In this document: positions 41,805 through 50,517 of the stretch, piece after piece | How the letters are laid out: every line of letters starts with the position of its first letter | How positions within the stretch are numbered: position 1 is the first letter of the stretch | NCBI RefSeq assembly: GCF_040905785.1 | Contig: NZ_JBBDQW010000073.1 | Location: forward strand, 24,589 to 88,588 | Direction: 5' to 3' | Origin: Tistlia sp040905785 | GTDB lineage: Bacteria > Pseudomonadota > Alphaproteobacteria > Kiloniellales > DSM-21159 | DNA: 64,000 nucleotides | Made by a program: the position numbers and the translations under genes | The notes under the pieces: model-generated | The model's database searches: none | What the model was told of the DNA's origin: nothing | What the model saw: the letters and a program-made list of their open reading frames with translations, nothing else

Positions 41805-43117
41805 GCCGCGTCGACCAGGTGCAGGAAGGAGCCGGCGACGGTGCCGAGGGCGAGACCCGTCTCCGGCCGCGCCGCCCCTGCGGCGTCGCTGACCGCGAAG
41901 AGGCGCGGGGCGTCGCCCTCACGTAGGGTGCTGGCATAGTGGAACTCGTGGCCGCGCAGGCGCGTGCCGGCGGGCCCAAAGGGCGTGGCGACGAGGCTGC
42001 GCGCGGCGCGGTAGCCCAGGTGCAGGCGGGGCTCGGCGAAGGAGGTCTCCAGCGGCAGCAGCCCGGCCAGGGCATGGCGCCGGCCCTCGGCGTCGACCAG
42101 GCCCGCGCCCAGGACCATGTAGCCGCCGCACTCGCCGTAGAGCCAGGCGCCGCGGGCCGCGGCGGCGCGCAGGCCGCCGAGGAAGCGGCCGTTGCCGGCG
42201 AGCGTCCCGGCGTGCAGCTCCGGGTAGCCGCCGGGCAGGAAGACCGCGTCGGCGTCGGCCGCCGGCGCCTCGTCGCCCAGCGGCGAGAAGGGCAGGAGCT
42301 CGGCGCCGGCGGCGCGCCAGCCGGCGAGCAGGTGGGGGTAGGCGAAGGCGAAGGCGGCGTCGCTGGCCAGCGCAATGCGCTGGCCGGGCGGTGCCAGGCC
42401 CGGCAGGGCGCCGCCCGGCCGGGCGGCCGGGGCCGGCGACGGCGGGCCGGCCAGCGCCAGCAGCGCCTCCAGGTCGAGGTGCGCCTCAAGCCAGTCGGCG
42501 GCGCGCTCGAGCAGCGCCTCCAGCTCCGGCCGCTCGCGTGCCTGGACCAGGCCGAGGTGGCGAGAGGGCAAGGCCAGGTCCTCGCGCCGCGGCAGGGCGG
42601 CGAGCAGCGGCAGGCCCACCGGCGCCAACCCCTCGCGGATCAGGGCGCCGTGTCGGGCGCCGCCGACGCGGTTGGCGATGACGCCGGCGACCCGCACCTC
42701 CGGGCGGTGGTCGCGGAAGCCGCGCGCCAGGGCGGCCAGGGACTGGGCCTGGGCGCGGGCGTCGACGACCAGCACGACCGGCAGGGCGAGCGCCGCCGCC
42801 AGGTCGGCGGTCGAGCCGGCGCCGCCGGGGCCGCCGTCGAACAGGCCCATGACGCCCTCGACCAGCAGCAGCTCGCCCTCCAGCGCCTGGGCCGCCGCCA
42901 GGGCGGCCAGGCCGGCCGGCCGCATGGCCCAGGGATCGAGATTGACGCTGGCGCGGCCGCTCGCCGCGGCGTGGAAGGCCGGGTCGATGTAGTCCGGCCC
43001 TGCCTTGGCCGGCGCCGCGGGAATGCCGCGCCGCCGCAGCAGGCGCAGCAGCCCCAGCGCCACGGTCGTCTTGCCGCTGCCCGAGGCCGGCGCCGCGATG
43101 ACGAGGCCCCTGGTCAT
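41801..43117 (-). CDS. cobB: Cobyrinate a,c-diamide synthase
   Basis: 438 residues from ATG 43117. The N-terminal dethiobiotin-synthetase-like P-loop domain starts GLVIAAPASGSGKTTVALGLL, with GPDYIDPAFHAAASGR and LLVEGVMGLFDG. The C-terminal glutamine amidotransferase domain has FLPGGYPELHA and the nucleophile Cys in LYGECGGYMVLG. It amidates the a and c side chains of (cobalt-)cobyrinate using glutamine and ATP. Could equally be named cbiA if the pathway is the cobalt-early one, as the neighbours suggest. The stop codon overlaps that of the convergent histidine kinase (41801-41804). Confidence 0.93.
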   Translation of the reverse strand: MTRGLVIAAPASGSGKTTVALGLLRLLRRRGIPAAPAKAGPDYIDPAFHAAASGRASVNLDPWAMRPAGLAALAAAQALEGELLLVEGVMGLFDGGPGGAGSTADLAAALALPVVLVVDARAQAQSLAALARGFRDHRPEVRVAGVIANRVGGARHGALIREGLAPVGLPLLAALPRREDLALPSRHLGLVQARERPELEALLERAADWLEAHLDLEALLALAGPPSPAPAARPGGALPGLAPPGQRIALASDAAFAFAYPHLLAGWRAAGAELLPFSPLGDEAPAADADAVFLPGGYPELHAGTLAGNGRFLGGLRAAAARGAWLYGECGGYMVLGAGLVDAEGRRHALAGLLPLETSFAEPRLHLGYRAARSLVATPFGPAGTRLRGHEFHYASTLREGDAPRLFAVSDAAGAARPETGLALGTVAGSFLHLVDAA

Positions 43118-43135
43118 CGCCGCCGCCGGTGGCGG

Positions 43136-43219
43136 CACGCCGCTCGACAGGCTCGGGACGAAGCCTCTGCCTGGGCGTGCTGAGGAGTCTGCTTCGTCCC
43201 GAGCCTGTCGAGCGGCGTG
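43136..43219. repeat. Long perfect inverted repeat, REP-like, between cobA and cobB
   Basis: Two perfect 29-bp arms (43136-43164 and 43191-43219) around a 26-base centre. The core CTCGACAGGCTCGGGACGA resembles the widespread proteobacterial intergenic palindrome with CGACAGGCTCAGGACGA. No T-run follows on either strand, so a terminator role is not obvious. It could be a mobile REP-type element or an mRNA-stabilising structure. Confidence 0.85.
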
Positions 43220-43251
43220 GAAGCGCGGCCGGCGATCCTCGGCATGGGGGC

Positions 43252-44088
43252 CTAGGCCGGCGCGCGCTCGGCGCGGGCGCGGATCGCGCCGAGCCAGTCC
43301 AGCGCCGAGCGCAGCCGCACGACCTCGCCGAGCACGATCATCGCCGGCGCCCGAGCGCCGCCGGCCTCGGCGTCCTCGACGCAGGCGCCGAGCGTGGTCT
43401 CCACGACCTGCTGGTCGGGCAGGCTGGCGTGGCTGACGATTGCCAGGGGCTCGGCCTCCGCACGGCCGCCGGCGAGCAGACGCCGACGGATCTCCGGCAG
43501 GTGCTTCAGCGCCATGTACATGACCAGCACCGGCGAGCCCCGGGCCACCGCCGCCCAGTCGATGCCGTCGGGCGTCGCGCCGGTGGCGTCGTGGCCGGTC
43601 AGGAAGGTGACCACCGAGTTGGTGTCGCGGTGGGTGCAGGGAATGCCGGCGTAGGCGAGGCCGCCGATGCCGGCCGAGATGCCCGGCAGCACGCGGAAGG
43701 GCACGCCGGCCTCGACCAGGCTCAGGGCCTCCTCGCCGCCGCGCCCGAAGACGAAGGGGTCGCCGCCCTTGAGCCGCAGCACCCGACGGCCGGCGCGCGC
43801 CAGCTCGACGATGCGCAGCGAGATGTCCTGCTGCTTCGGGCTCGGCTTGCCACCGCGCTTGCCGGCGTACTCCAGGACGGCGCCGGGCCGGGCAAGGCCG
43901 AGGATATCCGGCCCGACCAGGGCGTCGTAGACCAGCACGTCGGCCTGTCGCAGGCCGTTCAGGGCATGGAGCGTCAGCAGGCCCGGATCGCCGGGGCCGG
44001 CGCCGCACAGCCAGACCCAGCCCGCCTCGAAGCGTGGCAGCGCGAGGCCCAGGCCCTGGCCCGGGAGGTCGTCGTCCGGCGCGCTCAT
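43252..44088 (-). CDS. cobA: Uroporphyrinogen-III C-methyltransferase
   Basis: 278 residues. SAM-dependent methyltransferase of the corrin/sirohaem family with LCGAGPGDPGLLTLHALNGL, LVGPDILGLARPGA, RLKGGDPFVFGRGGEEAL (characteristic of SUMT) and PGISAGIGGLAYAGIPCTHRD. It converts uroporphyrinogen III to precorrin-2, the branch to sirohaem and cobalamin. It diverges from cbiD with only 44 bp between start codons and precedes cobB on the minus strand, 134 bp away across the inverted repeat. Confidence 0.96.
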   Translation of the reverse strand: MSAPDDDLPGQGLGLALPRFEAGWVWLCGAGPGDPGLLTLHALNGLRQADVLVYDALVGPDILGLARPGAVLEYAGKRGGKPSPKQQDISLRIVELARAGRRVLRLKGGDPFVFGRGGEEALSLVEAGVPFRVLPGISAGIGGLAYAGIPCTHRDTNSVVTFLTGHDATGATPDGIDWAAVARGSPVLVMYMALKHLPEIRRRLLAGGRAEAEPLAIVSHASLPDQQVVETTLGACVEDAEAGGARAPAMIVLGEVVRLRSALDWLGAIRARAERAPA

Positions 44089-44132
44089 TCGCCCCCTACC
44101 CCTGTGCCGGCCGCCAGCCTATAAGCGCGGCC

Positions 44133-45236
44133 ATGGGACGCAAGCCCGAGGGCCCCTTGAGACGCGGCTGGACCACGGGCGCCTGCGCCGCCGCGGCGAC
44201 CAAGGCGGCGGTCGCGGCGCTGCTCGGCGACGGCTTCCCCGACCCGGTGACGATCCGGCTGCCCAAGGGCGACGCCCCGGCCTTCGCCCTGGCCTTCGAG
44301 GGCCGCGACGCTGACTCCGCCACGGCCGGCATCGTCAAGGACGCCGGCGACGATCCCGACGTCACCCACGGCGCGCTGATCCTCTCGACGGTGCGCCGCG
44401 GCGCCGCCGGCAGCGGCCTGGTCTTCAGGGCCGGGGCGGGCGTCGGCACCGTGACCCGGCCCGGCCTGCCGCTGGCGCCCGGCGAGCCGGCGATCAATCC
44501 CGTGCCGCGCCGCCTGATCGCCGAGGTCGTCGAGGCCGCCGCCGCGGCCCACGGCCTCGCCGCCGACTTCGAGGTCGAGATCGCCGTGCCCGGCGGCGAG
44601 GCCCTGGCAGCCCAGACCTGGAATCCGCGGCTCGGCATCCTCGGCGGCCTCTCGATCCTGGGCACCACCGGCATCGTCGTGCCCTACTCCTGCGCGGCCT
44701 GGATCGCCTCGATCCACCGCGGCATCGACGTCGCCGTGGCGACCGGCCTGCCGCACGCCGCCGCCTGCACCGGCAAGACCAGCGAGGCCGCGGTGGCGCG
44801 GCTCTACGGCCTGCCCGAGGGCGCCTTCCTGGACATGGGCGACTTCGCCGGCGGCCTGCTGAAGTACCTGAGGCGCCATCCCCTGCCGCGCCTGACCCTG
44901 TGCGGCGGCTTCGGCAAGTTCGTCAAGCTGGCCCAGGGCTTCCTCGACCTCCATTCTGGCCGCAGCCAGGTCGACTTCGCCTGGCTCGCCGAGCGACTCG
45001 CCGAGCTGGGCGCGGCCGAGGCGCTGGTCGCGCAGGCGCGCGCCGCCAACACCGCCAGCCAGGTCCTCGCCCTCGCCCAGGGCGAGGGCCTGCCGCTCGC
45101 CGAGGCGGTCGCGGAGCGGGCGCGCGCCACCGCACTGGGCGTGCTGGGCGAGACGCCGGTCGCGGTCGAGCTGCTGATCGTCGACCGCCAGGGCGAGGTC
45201 GTGGCGCGGGCGGGGAGCCTGGAACGCCTTGGCTAG
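44133..45236 (+). CDS. cbiD: Cobalt-precorrin-5B (C1)-methyltransferase CbiD
   Basis: 367 residues from ATG 44133. CbiD signature segments: LRRGWTTGACAAAATKAAVAALL, GIVKDAGDDPDVTHGALI, GVGTVTRPGLPLAPGEPAINPVPR, GILGGLSILGTTGIVVPYS and DMGDFAGGLLKY. CbiD methylates C1 in the cobalt-early route. Alphaproteobacteria with CbiD usually lack CobF, and none is seen here. It overlaps cobK by 8 bp, and the start codon lies 44 bp from divergent cobA. Confidence 0.95.
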   Translation: MGRKPEGPLRRGWTTGACAAAATKAAVAALLGDGFPDPVTIRLPKGDAPAFALAFEGRDADSATAGIVKDAGDDPDVTHGALILSTVRRGAAGSGLVFRAGAGVGTVTRPGLPLAPGEPAINPVPRRLIAEVVEAAAAAHGLAADFEVEIAVPGGEALAAQTWNPRLGILGGLSILGTTGIVVPYSCAAWIASIHRGIDVAVATGLPHAAACTGKTSEAAVARLYGLPEGAFLDMGDFAGGLLKYLRRHPLPRLTLCGGFGKFVKLAQGFLDLHSGRSQVDFAWLAERLAELGAAEALVAQARAANTASQVLALAQGEGLPLAEAVAERARATALGVLGETPVAVELLIVDRQGEVVARAGSLERLG

Positions 45237-45960
45237 GGTCCTGATCCTCGGCGGCACCGGCGAGGCGCTGCGGCTCGCCGAGGCCGCGGTCGCCGCCGGC
45301 CACGCCGTGACGACCTCGCTGGCCGGGCGCACCGAGAGCCCGCGCCAGCCGGCCGGGGCGCTGCGGACCGGCGGCTTCGGCGGCGTCGAGGGGCTGGCCG
45401 CGTACCTGCGCGAGGAGGCCGTCGAGGCGCTGCTCGACGCGACCCACCCCTTCGCCGCCCGGATCGCCGCCAACGCCGCCGAGGCCGCTGAGCAAACGGG
45501 CGTGCCGCGGCTCAAGCTGCTGCGCCCGGCCTGGCAACCGCTCGCCGGCGACGCCTGGCAGCAGGTCCCGAACCTGGAGGCCGCGGCGGCGGCGCTGCCG
45601 GCCGGCTGCCGCGCGCTGCTGACGATCGGCCGCCAGGAGCTGGCGCCCTTCCTGGAGCGCGAGGACCTGGGGCTGGTCGTCCGGAGCATCGAGCCGCTCG
45701 ACGGACTGCCGCCGCAGGTCCGGCAGATCCAGGGGCGCGGCCCCTTCGCCCTGGCCGAGGAGCTGGCGCTGCTCGAAGCCGAGGCGATCGACCGGCTGGT
45801 CACCAAGAATGCCGGCGGCAAGGCCGCCTCGGCCAAGCTCGAGGCGGCCCGTCGCCTGCGAATCCAGGTGGTGATGGTCGAGCGCCCGGCGCCGCCGCCG
45901 GGCCCGAGCGTGGCGCGCGTCGAGGCGGCGCTGGCCTGGCTCGCCGGCATCAGCCCCTGA
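45229..45960 (+). CDS. cobK: (Cobalt-)precorrin-6A reductase
   Basis: 243 residues starting at TTG 45229 (overlapping cbiD by 8 bp). The Rossmann-like N-terminus VLILGGTGEALRLAEAAVAAG, LLDATHPFAARIAANAAEA and VTKNAGGKAASAKLEAARRL are typical for CobK/CbiJ. It reduces (cobalt-)precorrin-6A with NADPH. Its 3' end overlaps the convergent cobM by 11 bp, so the two opposite transcripts overlap. Confidence 0.94.
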   Translation: MARVLILGGTGEALRLAEAAVAAGHAVTTSLAGRTESPRQPAGALRTGGFGGVEGLAAYLREEAVEALLDATHPFAARIAANAAEAAEQTGVPRLKLLRPAWQPLAGDAWQQVPNLEAAAAALPAGCRALLTIGRQELAPFLEREDLGLVVRSIEPLDGLPPQVRQIQGRGPFALAEELALLEAEAIDRLVTKNAGGKAASAKLEAARRLRIQVVMVERPAPPPGPSVARVEAALAWLAGISP

Positions 45961-46738
45961 CCCCGCGCTTCGGCCGCAGCACGTGGACGTGGTCGGCGTC
46001 GTAGAGCGCAGAATCCCGGTAGTCCTCCGCGGCCAGCACGCGGCCGACCAGGACCAGGGCCGTGCGCGTGATCTTGGCGGCGCGCACCTTCTCCTGGATG
46101 TCGGCAAGGGTGCCCTCGACGAAGGCCTGGTCGGGCCAGCCGACCCGATAGGCGACGACCACCGGGCAGTCGGCGCCGTAGTGCGGCGTCAGGGCCTCGC
46201 GGACGCGGCGCAGGTTGCGCACCGACAGGTGGATCGCGAGCGTCGCTCCGCTGCGGCCCAGGGTCTCCAGCTCCTCGCCCTCGGGCATCGCCGAGGCCTT
46301 CATGGCGGTGCGCGTCAGGATCACCGTCTGGCTGACGCCCGGCAGGGTCAACTCGCGCTTCAGCGCCGCCGCCGCCGCGGCGAAGGCCGGCACGCCGGGG
46401 ACGATGTCGTAGTCGATGCCGAGCGCGGCGAGCCGGCGCATCTGCTCGCCGATCGCACCGTAGAGTGAAGGGTCGCCCGAATGTACGCGCACGACCTCCT
46501 GCCCGTGCGCGTACGCCGTCTCGATCTCCAGAAGGATCTCGTCGAGGGTCAGCGGCGCCGTGTCGACGACGCGAGCGCCCGCCGGCGCCGCCGCGACGAT
46601 CTCCGGCGGCACCAGGGAGCCGGCGTAGAGGCAGACCGGGCAGCGCTCGATCAGGCGCAGGCCGCGCAGCGTGATCAGATCCGGGGCGCCCGGGCCGGCG
46701 CCGATGAAGTGTACGCGTGGTGTCGCCGGCTCGGTCAT
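45950..46738 (-). CDS. cobM: (Cobalt-)precorrin-4 C11-methyltransferase
   Basis: 262 residues with the methyltransferase motif VHFIGAGPGAPDLITLRGL, YAGSLVPPEIVAAAP (CobM/CbiF-specific), VRVHSGDPSLYGAIGEQ and PGVPAFAAAAAALKRELTLP. It methylates C11 of precorrin-4 or cobalt-precorrin-4. Its ATG overlaps the stop of the cbiG-cobJ gene by 4 bp. Last gene of the riboswitch-led minus-strand operon. Confidence 0.95.
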   Translation of the reverse strand: MTEPATPRVHFIGAGPGAPDLITLRGLRLIERCPVCLYAGSLVPPEIVAAAPAGARVVDTAPLTLDEILLEIETAYAHGQEVVRVHSGDPSLYGAIGEQMRRLAALGIDYDIVPGVPAFAAAAAALKRELTLPGVSQTVILTRTAMKASAMPEGEELETLGRSGATLAIHLSVRNLRRVREALTPHYGADCPVVVAYRVGWPDQAFVEGTLADIQEKVRAAKITRTALVLVGRVLAAEDYRDSALYDADHVHVLRPKRGVRG

Positions 46739-48552
46739 CCCGCTTCCCTCTCGGCCTTGGCGGCATAGCCGCGCGGCGTGTAGATCCAGTGGCCGCCGTC
46801 GCCGCGCGCGACGCTGCGGCTCTCGCTGGAGCCGACCAGCACGACCGTCAGCATGTCGACCTCGGCGGGATCGAGCGTGGCGAGGCTGCGCAGGCGCACG
46901 GTTTCGGCCGGGCGGCCGAGGTTGGCGGCCAGGATCACCGGCGTCTCGGGCGGCCGCCGCTCCAGCAGGATCTCACGCGCCCGGGCGAGCTGCCAGGTCC
47001 GGCGCCGGCTGACCGGATTGTAGAAGGCGACGACGAAGTCGCCCTCCGCGGCGGCCTTGAGGCGACGCTCGATCGCCGGCCAGGGCGTCAGCAGGTCCGA
47101 CAGGGAGATCGTGCAGAAGTCGTGGCCGAGCGGCGCCCCGGCGCGCGCGGCCGCCGCCTGCAGCGCCGAGATGCCGGGCGCGACGACGATCTCGACCCGG
47201 TGCCAGGCCGGCTCCCCGCCGCGCTCCAGCAGCTCGAAGACCAGGGCCGCCATGGCGTAGATGCCGGCGTCGCCCGAGCAGACCAGGGCCACGGTGCGGC
47301 CTTCCGCGGCCAGCGCCAGGGCGGCGCGCACGCGCTGCTCCTCCTCGCCCAGGGCGTAGTCGTGGCGCTGCTTGCCGGCGGCCAGCGGCCCGAGCAGGTC
47401 GAGGTAGAGGCCGTAGCCGACCAGGTCGTCCGCCTCGGCGATCAGGCGCGTTGCCTCGGGCGTGCGCCAGGCCTCCTGCCCGGGGCCGATGCCGACGACG
47501 TGGAGCGCGCCGCGGGCCCGGCCGAGGGCCGCGGCCTCGAGCGGCGCCGGCGCCAGGGCGACGGCGCAGGTCGCCCGCGCGCTCTTGGCCTTGGCCAGCA
47601 GCAGGCGCGCCTCGGGGCCGGCGGCGGCCAGGGCGGCGGCCTCGGCGACGCCGTGGCAGCCGACCTCGGCGAAGACCACGGCCGAGGGCGTCGCCAGGCG
47701 CGATGTCTCCTGCTCCAGGCGCGGCGCCGCGAAGAAGCGCGCCGGCACCGCCAGCTCGGCGGCGAGCGCCTGGACCGCCGGCTCGTCGGCCTTGAGGTCG
47801 AGCGAGAAGACGCCGGCGACCGCCGCCTCGGCGAGGCCGGCCCCGGCCAGGGCCTCGCGCACCAGCGCCCGCAGCTCGTCCGGCGCGCAGCCACGCTCGC
47901 AGCCGACGCCGAGCGCCAGCACCGGGGGGTGGTAGACCAGCGTCGTCGCGTCGCCGGCCTCGGCCCGCTCCGTGGCGCGCAGCACCAGGCTGGCACCGGC
48001 CTCCTGCGCGAGCCCGGCCAGCCAGGGCGCCTCGCCCTCCAGGCGCACCGCTTCGCCGGCCAGCAGGCGGGCCATCACCGCCTTGGCGTCCCCGGGGTTG
48101 GCGAGGCGCCAGCCGGGGGGCGGCGCGTCGAGCGCGACGCCGAGGCGCAGGTCGCCCGCCGTGGTCACGGCGGCCGTGGCACCGAGCGCCGCGGCGAGCC
48201 GGCGGGCCAGCGCGTTGGCGCCCCGGTGGCCGCCGAGCAGCGGCACGACGGCGCTGGCGTCCTCGGCCAGCGCCAGCACCGGCGGCTCGGCGCGCTTGTC
48301 GTCGAGCAGCGGCGCCAGGCAGCGGATCAGGATGCCGGCGGCGCAGACCCCGACCAGCGGCCGGCCGGCGGCGAAGAGCGCGCGCAGGGTCTCCCCGGTC
48401 TCGGCGAAGCTGCCGGGCGCGCCCTCGACCCGGCCGGCGAGGCCGAGCAGCTCGCCGTCGAGCGCCGCCGCCGCCCGGCGCCCGGTCTCCAGGCCGCTCT
48501 GGGAGAGCACCAGGACGGCGGGCCGCGCCGCCGCCGTCAGTCGTGCGGCCAT
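46735..48552 (-). CDS. cbiG-cobJ: CbiG-CobJ fusion (cobalt-precorrin-5A hydrolase / precorrin-3B C17-methyltransferase)
   Basis: 605 residues from ATG 48552. Residues 1-350 are CbiG: central LVGVCAAGILIRCLAPLL and VPLLGGHRGANALARRLA, then a CobE-like C-terminal part (LALGVGCERGCAPDELRALV and VFAEVGCHGVAEAAAL). Residues ~355-605 are the CobJ methyltransferase (HVVGIGPGQEAWRTPEA, VCSGDAGIYAMAALVFELLE, AFYNPVSRRRTWQLARAREIL, ending with HWIYTPRGY). CbiG opens the lactone in the cobalt-early pathway; CobJ contracts the ring. The fusion couples the two activities. It overlaps cobI by 16 bp and cobM by 4 bp. Confidence 0.94.
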   Translation of the reverse strand: MAARLTAAARPAVLVLSQSGLETGRRAAAALDGELLGLAGRVEGAPGSFAETGETLRALFAAGRPLVGVCAAGILIRCLAPLLDDKRAEPPVLALAEDASAVVPLLGGHRGANALARRLAAALGATAAVTTAGDLRLGVALDAPPPGWRLANPGDAKAVMARLLAGEAVRLEGEAPWLAGLAQEAGASLVLRATERAEAGDATTLVYHPPVLALGVGCERGCAPDELRALVREALAGAGLAEAAVAGVFSLDLKADEPAVQALAAELAVPARFFAAPRLEQETSRLATPSAVVFAEVGCHGVAEAAALAAAGPEARLLLAKAKSARATCAVALAPAPLEAAALGRARGALHVVGIGPGQEAWRTPEATRLIAEADDLVGYGLYLDLLGPLAAGKQRHDYALGEEEQRVRAALALAAEGRTVALVCSGDAGIYAMAALVFELLERGGEPAWHRVEIVVAPGISALQAAAARAGAPLGHDFCTISLSDLLTPWPAIERRLKAAAEGDFVVAFYNPVSRRRTWQLARAREILLERRPPETPVILAANLGRPAETVRLRSLATLDPAEVDMLTVVLVGSSESRSVARGDGGHWIYTPRGYAAKAEREAG

Positions 48553-49277
48553 CGCCAGGCCTCCCCGCGCCGGTGGATCAGGATCATCGAGAAGTAGGGC
48601 GCCGCGACCGCCCCGGCCTCGGCCAGGGGCACCAGCCGCTGCTCGGGCAGGGTCGCGCGCTCGACGTAGCGGGCGTGGGGCGTCAGGCCCTCGGCCTCGA
48701 GCAGGGCGCGGATCCGCGGGTAGTGGCGGCCGAGCTTGACGATCGCCGCCGCCTCGGCCCCGGCCAGGCGCGCCCGCAGCACCGCATCGGGCAGCGGCGC
48801 CGGCAGCACCGCCAGGGTGTCGTTGCGCGCCGCCAGCGGCTGGCCGAGCGCGGCGGCGCAGGCGGTCAGGCTGGAAACGCCCGGCACGACCTCGACCGGG
48901 AAGCGGCCGGCGAGCCGCCCGTAGAGGTACATGAAGGAGCCGTAGAAGAAGGGGTCGCCCTCGCACAGCACCGCCACGTCGCGCCCGGCCGCCAGGTGCT
49001 CCGCCAGCTCGGCGGCGGCGGCGTCGTAGGCACGCTGCGCCGGCTCGCGGGCCGTGGTCATCGGCACCCGGATCGCCAGCTCGCGCTGCCCGGGCGCGAG
49101 ATGCGCGGCGACGATCGAGCGGGCGAAGGAGGCGCCGCCCTCCAGCGTCGGGTAGGCGACCACGGCCGCCGCCCTGAGCAGGCGCAGCGCCTTGAGGGTC
49201 AGCAGCTCGGGGTCGCCCGGGCCGACGCCCAGGCCCCAGAGGCGCCCCGCGGGCCGGGCGGTCTCGGCGGGCGTCAT
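48537..49277 (-). CDS. cobI: Precorrin-2 C20-methyltransferase
   Basis: 246 residues from ATG 49277. Motifs: LWGLGVGPGDPELLTLKALRLL, VLCEGDPFFYGSFMYLYGRL (specific to CobI/CbiL), VVPGVSSLTACAAALGQPL and AIVKLGRHYPRIRALL. Adds a methyl group at C20 of precorrin-2 or its cobalt complex. The start overlaps the end of cobL by 4 bp, and the 3' end overlaps the next gene by 16 bp. Confidence 0.95.
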   Translation of the reverse strand: MTPAETARPAGRLWGLGVGPGDPELLTLKALRLLRAAAVVAYPTLEGGASFARSIVAAHLAPGQRELAIRVPMTTAREPAQRAYDAAAAELAEHLAAGRDVAVLCEGDPFFYGSFMYLYGRLAGRFPVEVVPGVSSLTACAAALGQPLAARNDTLAVLPAPLPDAVLRARLAGAEAAAIVKLGRHYPRIRALLEAEGLTPHARYVERATLPEQRLVPLAEAGAVAAPYFSMILIHRRGEAWRWPHD

Positions 49278-50515
49278 GGCGTGGCTTCGCGCGGCTTGGT
49301 CACCGACCATTGGGTGACCGGCATCAGCGGCCGCCAGCCGCGGAACGGCCCGATCGGCTCGGCGCGCGCCACGGCCATGCGCGTCAGCTCGCCGCCGCGC
49401 TCGCCCTGCAGCGCCAGCAGGCGCGCCTCGCCTTCCAGGGTGACGACGTTGGCGACCAGCCGACCGCCCGGCTTCAACGCTGCCCAGCAGGCCTCGAACA
49501 GGCCGGCGCCATCGAGGCCGCCGCCGATGAAGACGGCATCCGGCCGCTCCCGGCCCTCCAGGTCGAGGCCCGCCAGGGCCGCCGGCGCCCGCCCCTCGAG
49601 GATCTTCAGGCCCGGCACGCCGAGCGCGGCGGCGTTGGCGGCGATCGTCGCGATGCGGCTGGCCTTGTCCTCCACGGCGACGGCGCGGCAGCGCGGGTCG
49701 CTGCGCAGCCACTCGATGGCGACCGAGCCGCAGCCGGCGCCCACGTCCCAGAGAAGCGCCCCCGGCCAGGGCCCCAGCGCCGCCAGCGTCGCCGCGCGGA
49801 CCTCGCGCTTGGTCATCTGGCCGTCGCCCAGGAAGGCCCGGTCGGGCAGGCCGGCGAGCCGGCTCGGCGCCAGCATCTCGGCCTCGGCCGGAATCTCGAC
49901 GGCCAGGGTGTTGAAGGCGGCGACGCTGCGCTCGCCCCAGGCCTCCGCCGTCGCCTCCAGGCGCCGCTCGCGCGGCCCGCCCATGTGCTCCAGCACCACG
50001 AGTCGGGCCGCGCCCAGCCCGTGGCCGACCAGCAGCTCGGCGACCTCTGCCGGCGTCGCTGCGCCGTCCGACAGGGCCAGGACCCGGGCGCCGGGGTAGA
50101 GCCGCGCCAGGACCAGCTCCAGGGGCCGGCCGTGCAGGGTCAGGGTCTCGACCCGCTCGAGCGGCCAGCCGAGGCGGGCGCAGGCCAGGGCGAAGGCCGA
50201 GGGCGCCGGCAGGATCAGGCATTCCTCGGGCGCGAAGCGGCGCAGCAGGGTCGTCGCGACGCCGTAGCAGAGCGGGTCTCCGGTCGCCAGCACGCAGACC
50301 GCCCGCCCGCGCCGCGCCTCCAGGGCAGGCAGCAGGTCGAGCAGCGGCCGCGGCCAGGTCAGGCGCTCGCGGCCGTCTCCGACCGGCAGCATCGCCAGGT
50401 GGCGCTCGCCGCCGACCAGGACCTGGGCGCTCTCGACCAGCGCGCGCGCCGCCGGCGACAGGCCCTCCAGGCCGTCCTCCCCGAGCCCGACGACCGAGAG
50501 CCAGGGCGCCGTCAT
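49274..50515 (-). CDS. cobL: Precorrin-6Y methyltransferase/decarboxylase (CbiE-CbiT fusion)
   Basis: 413 residues. The first ~200 form the CbiE-type methyltransferase (LSVVGLGEDGLEGLSPAARAL, CVLATGDPLCYGVATTLLRRF). After ~235 follows the CbiT domain (GQMTKREVRAATLAALGPWPG, LLWDVGAGCGSVAIEWLRSDP). It methylates C5 and C15 and decarboxylates the C12 acetate. ATG 50515 is 2 bp after the cbiX stop, so the genes are coupled. Confidence 0.95.
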   Translation of the reverse strand: MTAPWLSVVGLGEDGLEGLSPAARALVESAQVLVGGERHLAMLPVGDGRERLTWPRPLLDLLPALEARRGRAVCVLATGDPLCYGVATTLLRRFAPEECLILPAPSAFALACARLGWPLERVETLTLHGRPLELVLARLYPGARVLALSDGAATPAEVAELLVGHGLGAARLVVLEHMGGPRERRLEATAEAWGERSVAAFNTLAVEIPAEAEMLAPSRLAGLPDRAFLGDGQMTKREVRAATLAALGPWPGALLWDVGAGCGSVAIEWLRSDPRCRAVAVEDKASRIATIAANAAALGVPGLKILEGRAPAALAGLDLEGRERPDAVFIGGGLDGAGLFEACWAALKPGGRLVANVVTLEGEARLLALQGERGGELTRMAVARAEPIGPFRGWRPLMPVTQWSVTKPREATP

Positions 50516-50517
50516 CC

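Noticed and set aside
43136..43219. The long inverted repeat as a rho-independent terminator of cobA
   Set aside because: No T-run on either side and a 26-base loop; it resembles a dispersed palindrome instead.
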